Of a stretch of 28,222 nt of DNA, positions 10,601 to 18,281 are shown in pieces (within the stretch, counting starts at the first letter, position 1; each line of letters begins with the position of its first letter). The stretch is from JADHUC01 sp964617665. Its GTDB lineage: Bacteria; Planctomycetota; Planctomycetia; Pirellulales; Pirellulaceae. Below the pieces are notes generated by a model. That model saw only the letters and a program-made list of their open reading frames with translations, had not been told where the DNA came from and did no database searches. The DNA is taken from contig CAZUAH010000142.1 of assembly GCA_964617665.1 (NCBI GenBank), positions 1-28,222 on the forward strand. Direction: 5' to 3'. A program made the translations under genes and the position numbers.

Positions 10601-11117
10601 CACCTGTCATCAAGGCAACGTCGATGATCGCGACAAAAAGAAACGGTCGGCGTTACGCTTGACCGGCGAGGTTGTCAAGTTGCCTCCGGAAAACCAGCAG
10701 GGCGCTCTAAGAGGTCTAAGGGACTTCACGCAGTCATACGTCGCCCTGACGGCGAAAGGTCAGTGTACACCGCTGGTGAATTGGATTCATCCCGAATCAA
10801 TGGCCACCATGTTGCCTCTATATGCATGTGGTTCAACGCAAAGCAAGTTGATGGACTATTTGGGGCCTTCGCATTACGATGTTCAATTGACGGACGCCGA
10901 GAGACGGATTGTCGCATGCTGGATCGACTTGGCGGTTCCTTTTTGCGGCTCATACGCCGAGGCAAACAGGTGGAATACGCAGGAGCGTGCGCGGCGGATG
11001 GAGACGAACACGTGGGATAGGCCTCAGAAGGAACTGTATGAGTATTTCCAAATGAAACGTGTGCGGTTTGCCCAACAGGAAATCGAGAATATCAAGGCCT
11101 TGATGAGGAGCGAATAG
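7689..11117 (+). CDS. Discoidin-like / HzsA-like di-haem c-type cytochrome
   Basis: An exported protein of 1142 residues. ATG 7689 is favoured over ATG 7653 because AAAGGGG lies just upstream and MKTENRMSGVVMALTAGVLL gives a signal peptide (cut near GLRA); ATG 7707 is also possible. Residues about 30-255 resemble an F5/8 type C (discoidin) sugar-binding fold: LDNLIDGD, RFVLDVG, and IATRYISIVI. A charged helical stretch follows (about 315-370). The propeller has IIFQSTRCGQ and LLDDGRIIYTRWEY. SWTMVLPGERVGCVGCHES carries the first CXXCH (883-887) and RHCITCH the second (970-974). The third CXXCH and C-terminal extension of its two neighbours are absent. It is the most diverged of the three HzsA-like modules, and hand-sampled lines look less GC-rich than the flanking genes. 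It ends 2 nt before the next start, so co-translation is likely. Function beyond haem binding is unknown. Confidence 0.85.
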   Translation: MKTENRMSGVVMALTAGVLLTAGMGLRAETYDIAPTAVWSPTPTHPSGPQTLDNLIDGDLATSCCFLDDTLTGADPKTMPPKAAPPVTARFVLDVGKVQKVGGIRFVAQKSWANCMAENVSVFACDDREGKANVRRLKDDCWLPPVNTFNAAFVTWEPIATRYISIVINESYDRRRNGSDWWRGADQRLDQENWRCDEKRRCQFGWWWSGWLSTVRRLPQAVGGPVYDVAGTGSQLTVQIAEVSCFCGQPTDLPLANAPDVAYPENRLERDWMYQDCGLENLSMVANTVGSAASDTLGPDISRCFSSKNDSAFERKMVQRVLAELKQHNVDMSRLSQQLDALSSVPGSDTRWKELYFTACRQRRQERLKTIRQWASQFVYVKHYVFGGWTHINTAADELTDEQFYERNPDFREGSQLCLATIHEDGTVTNEILIDKPQGIIRDPNLSFDAETLIFSMRDNFATDDNHLYKMNLADRRVQQITFSPVINGKTLPCSDTEPCFAPNGEIIFQSTRCGQLDVCWAHPASNLYVCDVDGRYVRRLAIDQVRTHYPQLLDDGRIIYTRWEYSDRNPFFQQSLFAMNVDGTAQTAFYGNNSEYPAALIHSRGIPGTSKVITVIAGHHVVQKGKLAIIDRSKGSDGNSGIEYVAGASPDGRPGRQPSNIPHISQLDDPWPHYFYDLFGQVGPQWQYPYAFDDTHYLVAFNPEGYHFLKGPFSVPFGLYYMTAEGKRELLAFDWSNSCGQAIPVMLRKQPPVRMSRVDWNQTTGTFYVQSVYAGPGLEGVAKGTVKRLRVVALEYRAAGISRNRNRGDAGGSVINTPVAVGNGSQDVKHVLGEVDVEEDGSVYFEVPARNAVYFQLLDDRGRCVQTMRSWTMVLPGERVGCVGCHESKSDTGLAAAKMAAAFDRPALKLQPLAGQPPHPLLARLEKEGPLENVNSFLGVNEPCSLDAKATVDGFSYVQMVQPIWDRHCITCHQGNVDDRDKKKRSALRLTGEVVKLPPENQQGALRGLRDFTQSYVALTAKGQCTPLVNWIHPESMATMLPLYACGSTQSKLMDYLGPSHYDVQLTDAERRIVACWIDLAVPFCGSYAEANRWNTQERARRMETNTWDRPQKELYEYFQMKRVRFAQQEIENIKALMRSE

Positions 11118-11119
11118 TC

Positions 11120-13666
11120 ATGCAGCGGCGCGAAGCGGTTTCGATTGTCTTGGCATTGTCCGGATTCGTCGCGGTGGCTTTGGGCGGTAACGCGCGGGGT
11201 GGTGAGGCCGTTAAACCGAAAACGGCACCGGCCGGGCTCGTGGCCAAGGCATTGCAGGCGATGGACGGTGCCGAGGAGATCGTTTTCGCCGAACGCCACC
11301 TTTGCGCAGCCTATCAGTGGTATGCAACCTTTGGCGAGTATGCCGACGAACAGGAATTCATCCATGCCCCCGATGGATCGCGGTTGTGCAAGCTCAACCT
11401 GCGCACCCGGCAGCTCACGGTGCTGCTGGACGACCCCAAGGGCGGATTCCGCGATCCGCGCGTGCACTACGACGGCGACAAAATCATCTTTGCGTATCGT
11501 AAAGGCGGCACACATCACTACCATCTCTGTGAGATCAACGCGGATGGAAGCGGCTTCAGGCAACTGACCTTTGGGGATTGGGACGACGTCGATCCGACTT
11601 ACTTGCCCGATGGCGGCATCATTTTTTCGTCGAGCCGGTGCAAGCGTTTCATAGCCTGCAATCGTGTCCCAACCGCCAACCTCTACCGGATGGATGCGGA
11701 CGGCGGCAAAATACGGCCTCTTTCCGCTAACGCGATCTCCGAGGATCGCTCGGCGGTGTTGCCGGACGGGCGAATCGTCTACACGCGGTGGGATTACCTG
11801 GATCGTGACCCCGAGAAATTCCGCGACTTGTGGGTCATGAATCCCGATGGCACCGGACAAATGGTGCTTTTCGGCGGAGTGGGGCGGCCGTACCCGGATT
11901 TCTTCGCCAAGTGCGATGCCCTGCCGATCCCGGGCGCGAGCGGCAGAGTCGTATCGGTGTTCTCGCCGGCGTTCGGTCGCCGCGAGAATGCCGGAAACGT
12001 GATGATTGTCGATCTCGAATCCGGACCGGGCGATTGGTCCGCGGCCAAACAGATCAGCCCCGATGTACCGGATTTGGGCTGGAGCACTGGTTCAGGGCAA
12101 GGGCGAAAGGGATTTCGAGACCCCTATCCGTTGTCCGAGGATTGTTTTCTTGTTGCCAGGGATAAGAGCCTTCTGATTCTTGACGGACGTGGGACGACCC
12201 AGGAATTCTACCAGGGGGATAAGATGGTCCACGATCCGCGGGTGATCCGTCCGCGGCCGCGCGAACCGGTGATCCCCACTCGTACCGATCCAAGAAAAGC
12301 CACGGGGCAACTGATTCTGACCGATGTCTATCGTGGGCGGAACATGAAGGCGGTCAAGCCGGGCACAATCAAGAAGCTCCTGGTGCTCGAAGATCTGCCC
12401 AAGCCGGGCAGCAAACACGGACTACCTGGTTTTCACGGGGGATATATTACACTCCGCCGCGTTTTGGGGACCGTTCCCGTCGAGCCCGACGGATCGGCCT
12501 CGTTCGATGTTCCGGCTCTGCGGGCCGTCTATTTCGTAGCCCTCGACGAAAAGGGTTTGGCGGTGAAGCGGATGCAGAACTTCACGATGGTGATGCCCGG
12601 CGAATCTCAGGGCTGCGTGGGCTGCCACGAGGCTCGCATTGGGACCCCCGGCAACCAACTGGACAACCGCAGCTTGATGGCGATGAACCGTCCTCCAAGC
12701 CAGATTGAGCCTTTTGTGGGCTTACCCGATGTGTTCGACTATCCACGCGACATCCAGCCAATATGGGATCGGCATTGCGTCACCTGTCATAGTTCCGACG
12801 AGCCCTTGGGCCATGTCGTGCTCACAGGGGACAACAACGAGTGGTTCACGCAGAGTTATTCTGAGTTATTAGCATACGATCAGGTCAGCCAGTGTTTCAG
12901 TTGGGGGGAGGACGGCAACCATCCCCCTTACGGCTTCGGCACCGGCTCCAGCCCTTTGATGCAGAAGATCGACGGCAGTCACTACGAGGTGAACCTGACC
13001 AAAAAGGAATACGACATGGTGCGGCTGTGGATCGAATCGGGTGGGGCATTCACCGGAACGTATGCCGTGTTCAACCACCCGGAGAACGCGGTCGCAACAC
13101 CCTTGATTGTTTCGAAGCCCGTCTTGGGAAAACCCGTCGGTCCAATCGTCGAACAACGTTGCCTGACCTGTCACGATTCGGTCGCCAATCTAGGACGCCG
13201 CAGCAGACAACAAAAGGATGGCTGGTCCAACAGTAAACCACCATCATGGCTCAACTATCCTCTGTACTACTGGAATCTCTACAACCTGTCTTGTCCGGAG
13301 AAGTCGACGATTCTTCGGGCGTCGTTGTCCAAGGAGGCAGGCGGCTACGAGTGGTGCAAGGCGAAGGACGGTCAACCCGCCGCGACCTTCCGCGACACCA
13401 AAGATCCCGATTACCAGGCCATCCTTAAAGCCATCCAGGCAGCCAGGGTGCGTCAGCAAGAGTATGGACGGCCCGACATCCCCGGCTTCCGTCCCGGCGA
13501 TTACTACGTCCGCTGGATGAAGCGCTTCGGCATTCTGCCCGACAGCTTCGACTTGGCAAGCGACCCCATCGACCCCTACGGAACGGACAGGGCATACTGG
13601 CGTTCCTTGTGGCACCAACCTGTCAGCGCCGGGGGCGCCTCGGCAATCGCAACAACTGAAAAATGA
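11120..13666 (+). CDS. HzsA-like tri-haem c-type cytochrome with beta-propeller
   Basis: An exported protein of 848 residues, close to the size I recall for anammox HzsA (about 800). ATG 11120 follows the previous stop by 2 nt and has GAGGAG at 11105-11110, 9 nt upstream. A signal peptide is visible (MQRREAVSIVLALSGFVAVAL). The body from AMDGAEEIVF onward is collinear with the C-terminal half of the sulfatase fusion: SRLCKLNLRTRQ, DPRVHYDG, YLPDGGIIF, LPDGRIVYTRWDY, and a shared ending RMKRFGILPDSFD-like then LWHQP. CXXCH motifs lie at 499-503, 553-557 and 681-685. The first follows MVMPGESQG, as in the fusion. The fusion and this gene are therefore recent-looking paralogues. The second and third motifs resemble the planctomycete PSCyt cytochrome style. 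No hydrazine synthase beta/gamma partner is present, so hydrazine synthesis is not inferred. Confidence 0.88.
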   Translation: MQRREAVSIVLALSGFVAVALGGNARGGEAVKPKTAPAGLVAKALQAMDGAEEIVFAERHLCAAYQWYATFGEYADEQEFIHAPDGSRLCKLNLRTRQLTVLLDDPKGGFRDPRVHYDGDKIIFAYRKGGTHHYHLCEINADGSGFRQLTFGDWDDVDPTYLPDGGIIFSSSRCKRFIACNRVPTANLYRMDADGGKIRPLSANAISEDRSAVLPDGRIVYTRWDYLDRDPEKFRDLWVMNPDGTGQMVLFGGVGRPYPDFFAKCDALPIPGASGRVVSVFSPAFGRRENAGNVMIVDLESGPGDWSAAKQISPDVPDLGWSTGSGQGRKGFRDPYPLSEDCFLVARDKSLLILDGRGTTQEFYQGDKMVHDPRVIRPRPREPVIPTRTDPRKATGQLILTDVYRGRNMKAVKPGTIKKLLVLEDLPKPGSKHGLPGFHGGYITLRRVLGTVPVEPDGSASFDVPALRAVYFVALDEKGLAVKRMQNFTMVMPGESQGCVGCHEARIGTPGNQLDNRSLMAMNRPPSQIEPFVGLPDVFDYPRDIQPIWDRHCVTCHSSDEPLGHVVLTGDNNEWFTQSYSELLAYDQVSQCFSWGEDGNHPPYGFGTGSSPLMQKIDGSHYEVNLTKKEYDMVRLWIESGGAFTGTYAVFNHPENAVATPLIVSKPVLGKPVGPIVEQRCLTCHDSVANLGRRSRQQKDGWSNSKPPSWLNYPLYYWNLYNLSCPEKSTILRASLSKEAGGYEWCKAKDGQPAATFRDTKDPDYQAILKAIQAARVRQQEYGRPDIPGFRPGDYYVRWMKRFGILPDSFDLASDPIDPYGTDRAYWRSLWHQPVSAGGASAIATTEK

Positions 13667-13711
13667 TCAACCGCCCGGTCTCGCTTGGCGGCAAATGAGG
13701 GAGGATCTGGT

Positions 13712-14572
13712 GTGAGAAGCTTCGTGGCTCTGCTTGCCGTGGTAACCGTGTTGGCGGTCGTGTTGACCTCGCTGGGCGATGACCGCTTCCAGACGGAAGA
13801 CGTCGCTTTCACGGCGGACTGCGACGGCACAACGCAGCGATACGTCCGCATGCTCCCCAAAGAGTTCAGTCCGGAGATGAAGCACCACGTCCTTATCGCG
13901 CTTCACGGGCACGGCTCCGATCGCTGGCAGTTCGCCCGCGGCACCACACCCACAGGCGTCGCCGCACGCAACGCGGCCGCCGAGCGTGGCATGATCCTCA
14001 TCTTGCCCGACTACCGAGCCAGAACCTCTTGGATGGGGCCCAAGGCCGAGGCTGACGTGTGCCAGATCATCGCAGGCATCAAGAAAGAGTACGTCATAGA
14101 CAAGGTCGTCCTCTGCGGCGGATCGATGGGCGCTTCCTCCGCGCTTACCTTTGCCGCGATCCATCCGGAACTGATCGACGGAGTCGCCGCCATGAACGGG
14201 ACGGCCAACCACGTGGAATACAACAAGTTTCAGGATGCCATTGCCGCGTCGTTTGGCGGAACCAAGTCCGAAATTCCTGCGGAGTACAAGAAACGAAGTG
14301 CCGAATATTGGCCCAAGCGTCTCACCATGCCTGTGGGAATCACGGCTTCGGGAAGAGATACGGTCGTACCGCCGCAGAGCGTCGTTCGCCTGGCCGGCAT
14401 TCTCGAAAAAATGCGCCGTCCGGTCATGCTCATCTACCGGAAAGACATGGGCCACACGTCCAGACCTGAAGACGCCCAGCGCGCGATCGATTTCGTGCTG
14501 GATCGGGCACTACGGCCGACAGACGCCGACGGCAAGACTTCGCCGAAGAAGACTATCGAGGTGGTACCGTGA
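13712..14572 (+). CDS. Alpha/beta-hydrolase esterase, membrane-anchored or secreted
   Basis: A 286-residue alpha/beta hydrolase. GTG 13712 is chosen because GGAGGA (about 13700-13704) lies 7 nt upstream and the product then begins with a hydrophobic segment (MRSFVALLAVVTVLAVVLTSL) that is a signal peptide or anchor; the longer TTG start at 13685 has no such support. HGHGSD (65-70) fits the oxyanion region. Ser138 in GGSMGAS is the nucleophile, Asp216 in SGRDTVVPP the acid, and His248 in MGHTSRP the base. This arrangement is typical of prolyl-oligopeptidase-like or feruloyl/acetyl esterases that remove acyl groups from polysaccharides; the substrate is not readable. It follows the HzsA-like gene by 45 nt, and its TGA overlaps the next gene's GTG start (GTGA at 14569-14572), which implies translational coupling. 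Confidence 0.82.
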   Translation: MRSFVALLAVVTVLAVVLTSLGDDRFQTEDVAFTADCDGTTQRYVRMLPKEFSPEMKHHVLIALHGHGSDRWQFARGTTPTGVAARNAAAERGMILILPDYRARTSWMGPKAEADVCQIIAGIKKEYVIDKVVLCGGSMGASSALTFAAIHPELIDGVAAMNGTANHVEYNKFQDAIAASFGGTKSEIPAEYKKRSAEYWPKRLTMPVGITASGRDTVVPPQSVVRLAGILEKMRRPVMLIYRKDMGHTSRPEDAQRAIDFVLDRALRPTDADGKTSPKKTIEVVP

Positions 14573-17500
14573 ATGATCGTATAGTGACTCTTCTCTTGAG
14601 TTTGTTTTCCGTGGTTGTGGCGACCTTCGGCCTTGCCGGAGAACCGAGTGAACCGGAGTATCTTGCCGACAAATTGGCCGAACGAATCATCCATGCCAAG
14701 CAGGGCTTTGGAACTCTCGGTCTGAACACGGCCGTGGTCCCGTCGCATCGACCCGGTCGGAAACTGCGAATCGGCGACGTCGAATACGAACGTGGCTTGG
14801 GGACGCACGCCCAAGGCGTCGTCACGATCGATTTGGGCGGAGAGTTCGAAACGTTCGAAGCCGTGGTGGGACTCCAGTGGCAAACGGGCAAGACGAAGGG
14901 CTCGGTCGTGTTTCAGGTGTTCGTCGACGACGAGCAACTCTTCGACAGCGGTGTCATGCGGGAGAATGCACCACCGAAGCAGATTCGTGTCGTAGTCAAA
15001 GACGCCGACGAATTGCGACTTGTTGTGACCGACGCAGGCAACGGCATCGTGAGCGACGTGGCCAACTGGGCGGATGCACGACTCACGCGCGATCCCAATG
15101 CGCCGCAGCGACGAGTCCGCTCCAGCGTTAATGTCGCCCCCTTTGCCCGTGTAGTCACGTCCGATCCCAAGCGTATCGAAGGCACCAAGGCCGGTCGGGT
15201 CGAAGAGTTTCCCGCCGAGGACATCACCTTCACCGAGGAACTGCTGCCGGCCGCCGATGGTTCCTATGCGGTTCCTGTCGATGATGAGGGTATTGGTTGC
15301 TTGGGGCTCGAATGGTACGAGTTCCGCTACTTTCGCCAAGTGGGGCTGACCTTTGCCGATCCGGCCGCCGTGCCCGAAGGCGTGCAACTTCAGTACTGGA
15401 CGGGCCAGTCGAGCTGGCAGGGATCATGGAAAACTCTGGATGCCCCGATCGAGACGGTCGAAGGCACATGGATCTGGCGGATTTCCTACAAAGACAGCAC
15501 GCGACCGACCGACAAGATTCGCTGGATCTTTCCAAAAAGCGACGAATCAATCATCGTTCGAAGTCTTTCGGCACACACCACGTCTTTCTGCAAAACAGCC
15601 GACTTGCGAATCGAAGCAGAGGCCAATATCGGGGAAGGGCCGATCAGCCTTGAGATCTACAACGGCGAGTTTCTCGATTCGGCAAATGAAAATGGCACGC
15701 TGACGCACTTGTGGGATTTGCGTACACCGCTTCACGTCCGCGTGCGCTACGCTCGCACCCACCGCTGCAAAACCGACCAGACCGTCCTGCGCTTCACAAA
15801 TACCTCGCCACCGCTGGCCGTGGGTGTTGAACAGGTTTTGGAGAACGAAGCGGTGTATGTTCCCGTGGCCGGGCTGTTTGTCACTCGCGATCCGGCCTCG
15901 ATCAGCTTGGAGGCCTACCGTCAGAAGATCGCCGATTGCAGGACTCTCCGCCAACGGGTCCACGAGATGCCTGATCAGACCTTCGAGCGAGCTCTGGAAG
16001 TCGTGCACAAACCGATCCAGGACCGTGGGCCGATGATGGTTTCGCTGGCTTGCGATCAGCGCAAGTTCATTGCGTATCGCCACGGTCCGGTCGCGTTCAA
16101 GACCAACTACGCGGCCAGCGCCGTGTTCGATGGGACGACCAAACGGAGCGGTCGCCAGTACCCGTGGCCGTACGAGTTGCACGCTGTTTACGGCGACGGC
16201 GACTACGAGAAACTTGACCGCCATCTCGATGGCGGGTGGCTGCCGCTGCCGGTGACCAGCATAGACGAGGATGGTGTCATCTATCGTACACGTACGTTTG
16301 TCGCCCCGCTGGACGAGGAACCGATAACCGGGGCACCCGATTGGCTCCGCCGCCGTGCCGTTTGCGTGGTCGAGTACACAATTGAGAACACACGACCCGA
16401 CGACGCCGAGGCCAAGATGACCCTCACGGTCCTCGACGACGTGAAGAGTGAGCACCGCATGGCGGTGCGAAAGGTCGATGGCGGCATGATTGCCGAAAAG
16501 GACGGCGGCCTGCTGACCTTCGTCGATACGAGTCAGGCCGAGCCCCTTGATGTTCGCACCGATGAGAATAGCACGACCCTCCACGGTACGCTTCCGGCAG
16601 GCAGCCGGGTTCGATGCGTCGGCTACATCCCGGCCTGGAAGATGTCGCCGGAGCAGTGCGGCATGTTTCGAGGAACGGCTCCGGAGTTGGCAGAGCGGAC
16701 CAAGAACTACTGGCAAGGGCTGATGGCTGGGGCAGCGCAGATCGATCTGCCGAGCGAATTGCTGACGAACGTGATACGTGCGTCGCAGGTGCATATCATG
16801 CTCGCAGCGGGTAACGAAGAAAACGGCTCGCGGATCGACGCCTGGACGTCGGCGGATCGCTATGGGGCTTTGGAGAGCGAGAGCCAGCCGATCCTCCGCG
16901 GCATGGACATGATGGGACATCGCGATTTCGCCCGACGCGGGCTGGAATTCTTCATCGCTCGCTACAACGACGCCGGCTTTCTCACCACCGGCTACACGAT
17001 GATGGGTACCGGTTGGCATCTTTGGACGCTGGCCGAGTTCGTCGATCGTTCGGAGGATCTGACTTGGTTCAAGCAAGTCGCCCCGGAGGTGGCTCGCGTC
17101 AGTCGCTGGATCGCCCAGCAGCGGGAGAAGACAAAGCGGCTGGACGTACATGGCCAGCAGGTGCCCAACTACGGAATCATGCCGCCGGGCGTGATTGCCG
17201 ACTGGGGGCGGTTCACAAATGTTGGTTTCCACGAAGCCCACTATTATGCCGGCCTGCGTGAAGCTGCCCGCGTGTTGGCAAAGATCGATCACCCCGATGC
17301 CGCAGAGCTAGCCGCCAATGCCGACGAGTTCCGCGACTGCGTGATCCGAGCCTACCGTTGGACTCAGGCACGCACGCCGGTCACTCCGCTGGGAGACGGC
17401 ACCTTCGTTCCGGCCCAGCCGCCGATTCTGTTCATCTTCGGCGAGGTCGGCGGATTCTTTCCCGGCGAAGACGGCAGCCGAGCTTGGTGCAAGAATGCGG

Positions 17501-18216
17501 CCGCTCACCATTTGATGGTCAATCGTCTGCTCGACCCCAATTCCACAGAAACATCCTGGATGCTCGACATGATGGAGGGCATCGAGTTTCTGCGTACATC
17601 CCTGGGCGAACCGGAATACAACTCAGAGACAAACCACCGACTGTGGTTCGACTTGGGCGGGTTCAACAAGTGCCAACCTTACTATCGTCGCAGCGTGGAA
17701 CTGTATGCCCAAAGAGATGAGATCAAGCCCTTCATCCGGGGTTACTTCAATACGTTGCCGTCGTTGCTAAGCCTTGAAAACCTCTCTCTGTGGGAACACT
17801 TTCACAATTTGGGCGGCTGGAACAAGACGCACGAGACCGGCTGGTTCTTGTGTCAGACCCGAATTATGCTCCTGCAAGAGCGGGGCGACGAACTCTGGCT
17901 GGCACCTTTCGTGACACGCAACTGGCTAAAGCACGGCATGACCGTCCGTTGCCGGAACGCCCCTACCAATTTCGGCCGGGCCGGATACGAGATCCACTCC
18001 TCCGTTGGCAGCGGAGTCATCGAGGCCGTCGTCGATCCTCCGACCACTCGTCCCCCACAGCGGATCGTTATTCGCCTTCGCCATCCGCACGAGAAGCCGA
18101 TTAAGTCCGTCACCCTCAACGGCAGAAATCACGAAGGCTATGACGCAGGAGCCGAGACGATCCGTCTCAAGCCCAGCGGCAAGCAAATGACGATTCGAGT
18201 TGAGTACGGTCCATGA
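14569..18216 (+). CDS. NPCBM-domain protein with (alpha/alpha)6-barrel glycosidase-like domain
   Basis: A large exported protein of 1215 residues starting at a GTG that overlaps the previous stop by 4 nt. The signal peptide is MNDRIVTLLLSLFSVVVATF, cut near GLAG. Residues about 48-180 match an NPCBM domain: GLGTHAQGVVTIDLGG, FEAVVGLQ, and VFVDDEQLFDSGVM followed by VVTDAGNG. A long beta-rich middle region follows. Residues about 724-1134 look like an (alpha/alpha)6 barrel of the six-hairpin glycosidase type: WTSADRYGALESES, GMDMMGHRDFARRGLEFF, TGWHLWTLAEF, and EAHYYAGLREAARVL. The C-terminus (IVIRLRHPHEKPIKSVTLNG) resembles a terminal beta-sandwich. Catalytic residues cannot be assigned with confidence. 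This is probably a glycosidase (clan GH-L/GH63/GH78/GH95-like fold). A 61-bp palindrome begins 4 nt after its stop. Confidence 0.78.
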   Translation: MNDRIVTLLLSLFSVVVATFGLAGEPSEPEYLADKLAERIIHAKQGFGTLGLNTAVVPSHRPGRKLRIGDVEYERGLGTHAQGVVTIDLGGEFETFEAVVGLQWQTGKTKGSVVFQVFVDDEQLFDSGVMRENAPPKQIRVVVKDADELRLVVTDAGNGIVSDVANWADARLTRDPNAPQRRVRSSVNVAPFARVVTSDPKRIEGTKAGRVEEFPAEDITFTEELLPAADGSYAVPVDDEGIGCLGLEWYEFRYFRQVGLTFADPAAVPEGVQLQYWTGQSSWQGSWKTLDAPIETVEGTWIWRISYKDSTRPTDKIRWIFPKSDESIIVRSLSAHTTSFCKTADLRIEAEANIGEGPISLEIYNGEFLDSANENGTLTHLWDLRTPLHVRVRYARTHRCKTDQTVLRFTNTSPPLAVGVEQVLENEAVYVPVAGLFVTRDPASISLEAYRQKIADCRTLRQRVHEMPDQTFERALEVVHKPIQDRGPMMVSLACDQRKFIAYRHGPVAFKTNYAASAVFDGTTKRSGRQYPWPYELHAVYGDGDYEKLDRHLDGGWLPLPVTSIDEDGVIYRTRTFVAPLDEEPITGAPDWLRRRAVCVVEYTIENTRPDDAEAKMTLTVLDDVKSEHRMAVRKVDGGMIAEKDGGLLTFVDTSQAEPLDVRTDENSTTLHGTLPAGSRVRCVGYIPAWKMSPEQCGMFRGTAPELAERTKNYWQGLMAGAAQIDLPSELLTNVIRASQVHIMLAAGNEENGSRIDAWTSADRYGALESESQPILRGMDMMGHRDFARRGLEFFIARYNDAGFLTTGYTMMGTGWHLWTLAEFVDRSEDLTWFKQVAPEVARVSRWIAQQREKTKRLDVHGQQVPNYGIMPPGVIADWGRFTNVGFHEAHYYAGLREAARVLAKIDHPDAAELAANADEFRDCVIRAYRWTQARTPVTPLGDGTFVPAQPPILFIFGEVGGFFPGEDGSRAWCKNAAAHHLMVNRLLDPNSTETSWMLDMMEGIEFLRTSLGEPEYNSETNHRLWFDLGGFNKCQPYYRRSVELYAQRDEIKPFIRGYFNTLPSLLSLENLSLWEHFHNLGGWNKTHETGWFLCQTRIMLLQERGDELWLAPFVTRNWLKHGMTVRCRNAPTNFGRAGYEIHSSVGSGVIEAVVDPPTTRPPQRIVIRLRHPHEKPIKSVTLNGRNHEGYDAGAETIRLKPSGKQMTIRVEYGP

Positions 18217-18220
18217 AGAC

Positions 18221-18281
18221 GGAGGCCAGGACCTGTCCTGGCGAGTTCATGGGTGCTATGCCAGGACGGGTCCCGGCCTAC
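18221..18281. repeat. 61-bp palindromic repeat, copy 1 (possible bidirectional terminator)
   Basis: The arms 18221-18243 and 18259-18281 are inverted copies (about 20 of 23 positions complementary) around a 15-nt loop. A second copy of exactly the same length and orientation lies at 25004-25064, and the loop is partly conserved too. It fills the gap between two convergent genes, starting 4 nt after one stop, and its right edge (GGCCTAC) contains the stop codon of the minus-strand GH28-like gene. There is no T-tract, so it may act as a REP-like 3' stem rather than a classical intrinsic terminator. Confidence 0.75.

Noticed and set aside
5163..13666. Genuine anammox hydrazine synthase locus
   Set aside because: Only alpha-like modules are present, no beta/gamma subunits or other nitrogen genes are seen, and the recalled Tyr haem ligand is missing.
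15547..17292. 581-codon open frame on the minus strand
   Set aside because: It is antisense to the NPCBM protein, which has clear domains; the product has no signal or known motif.
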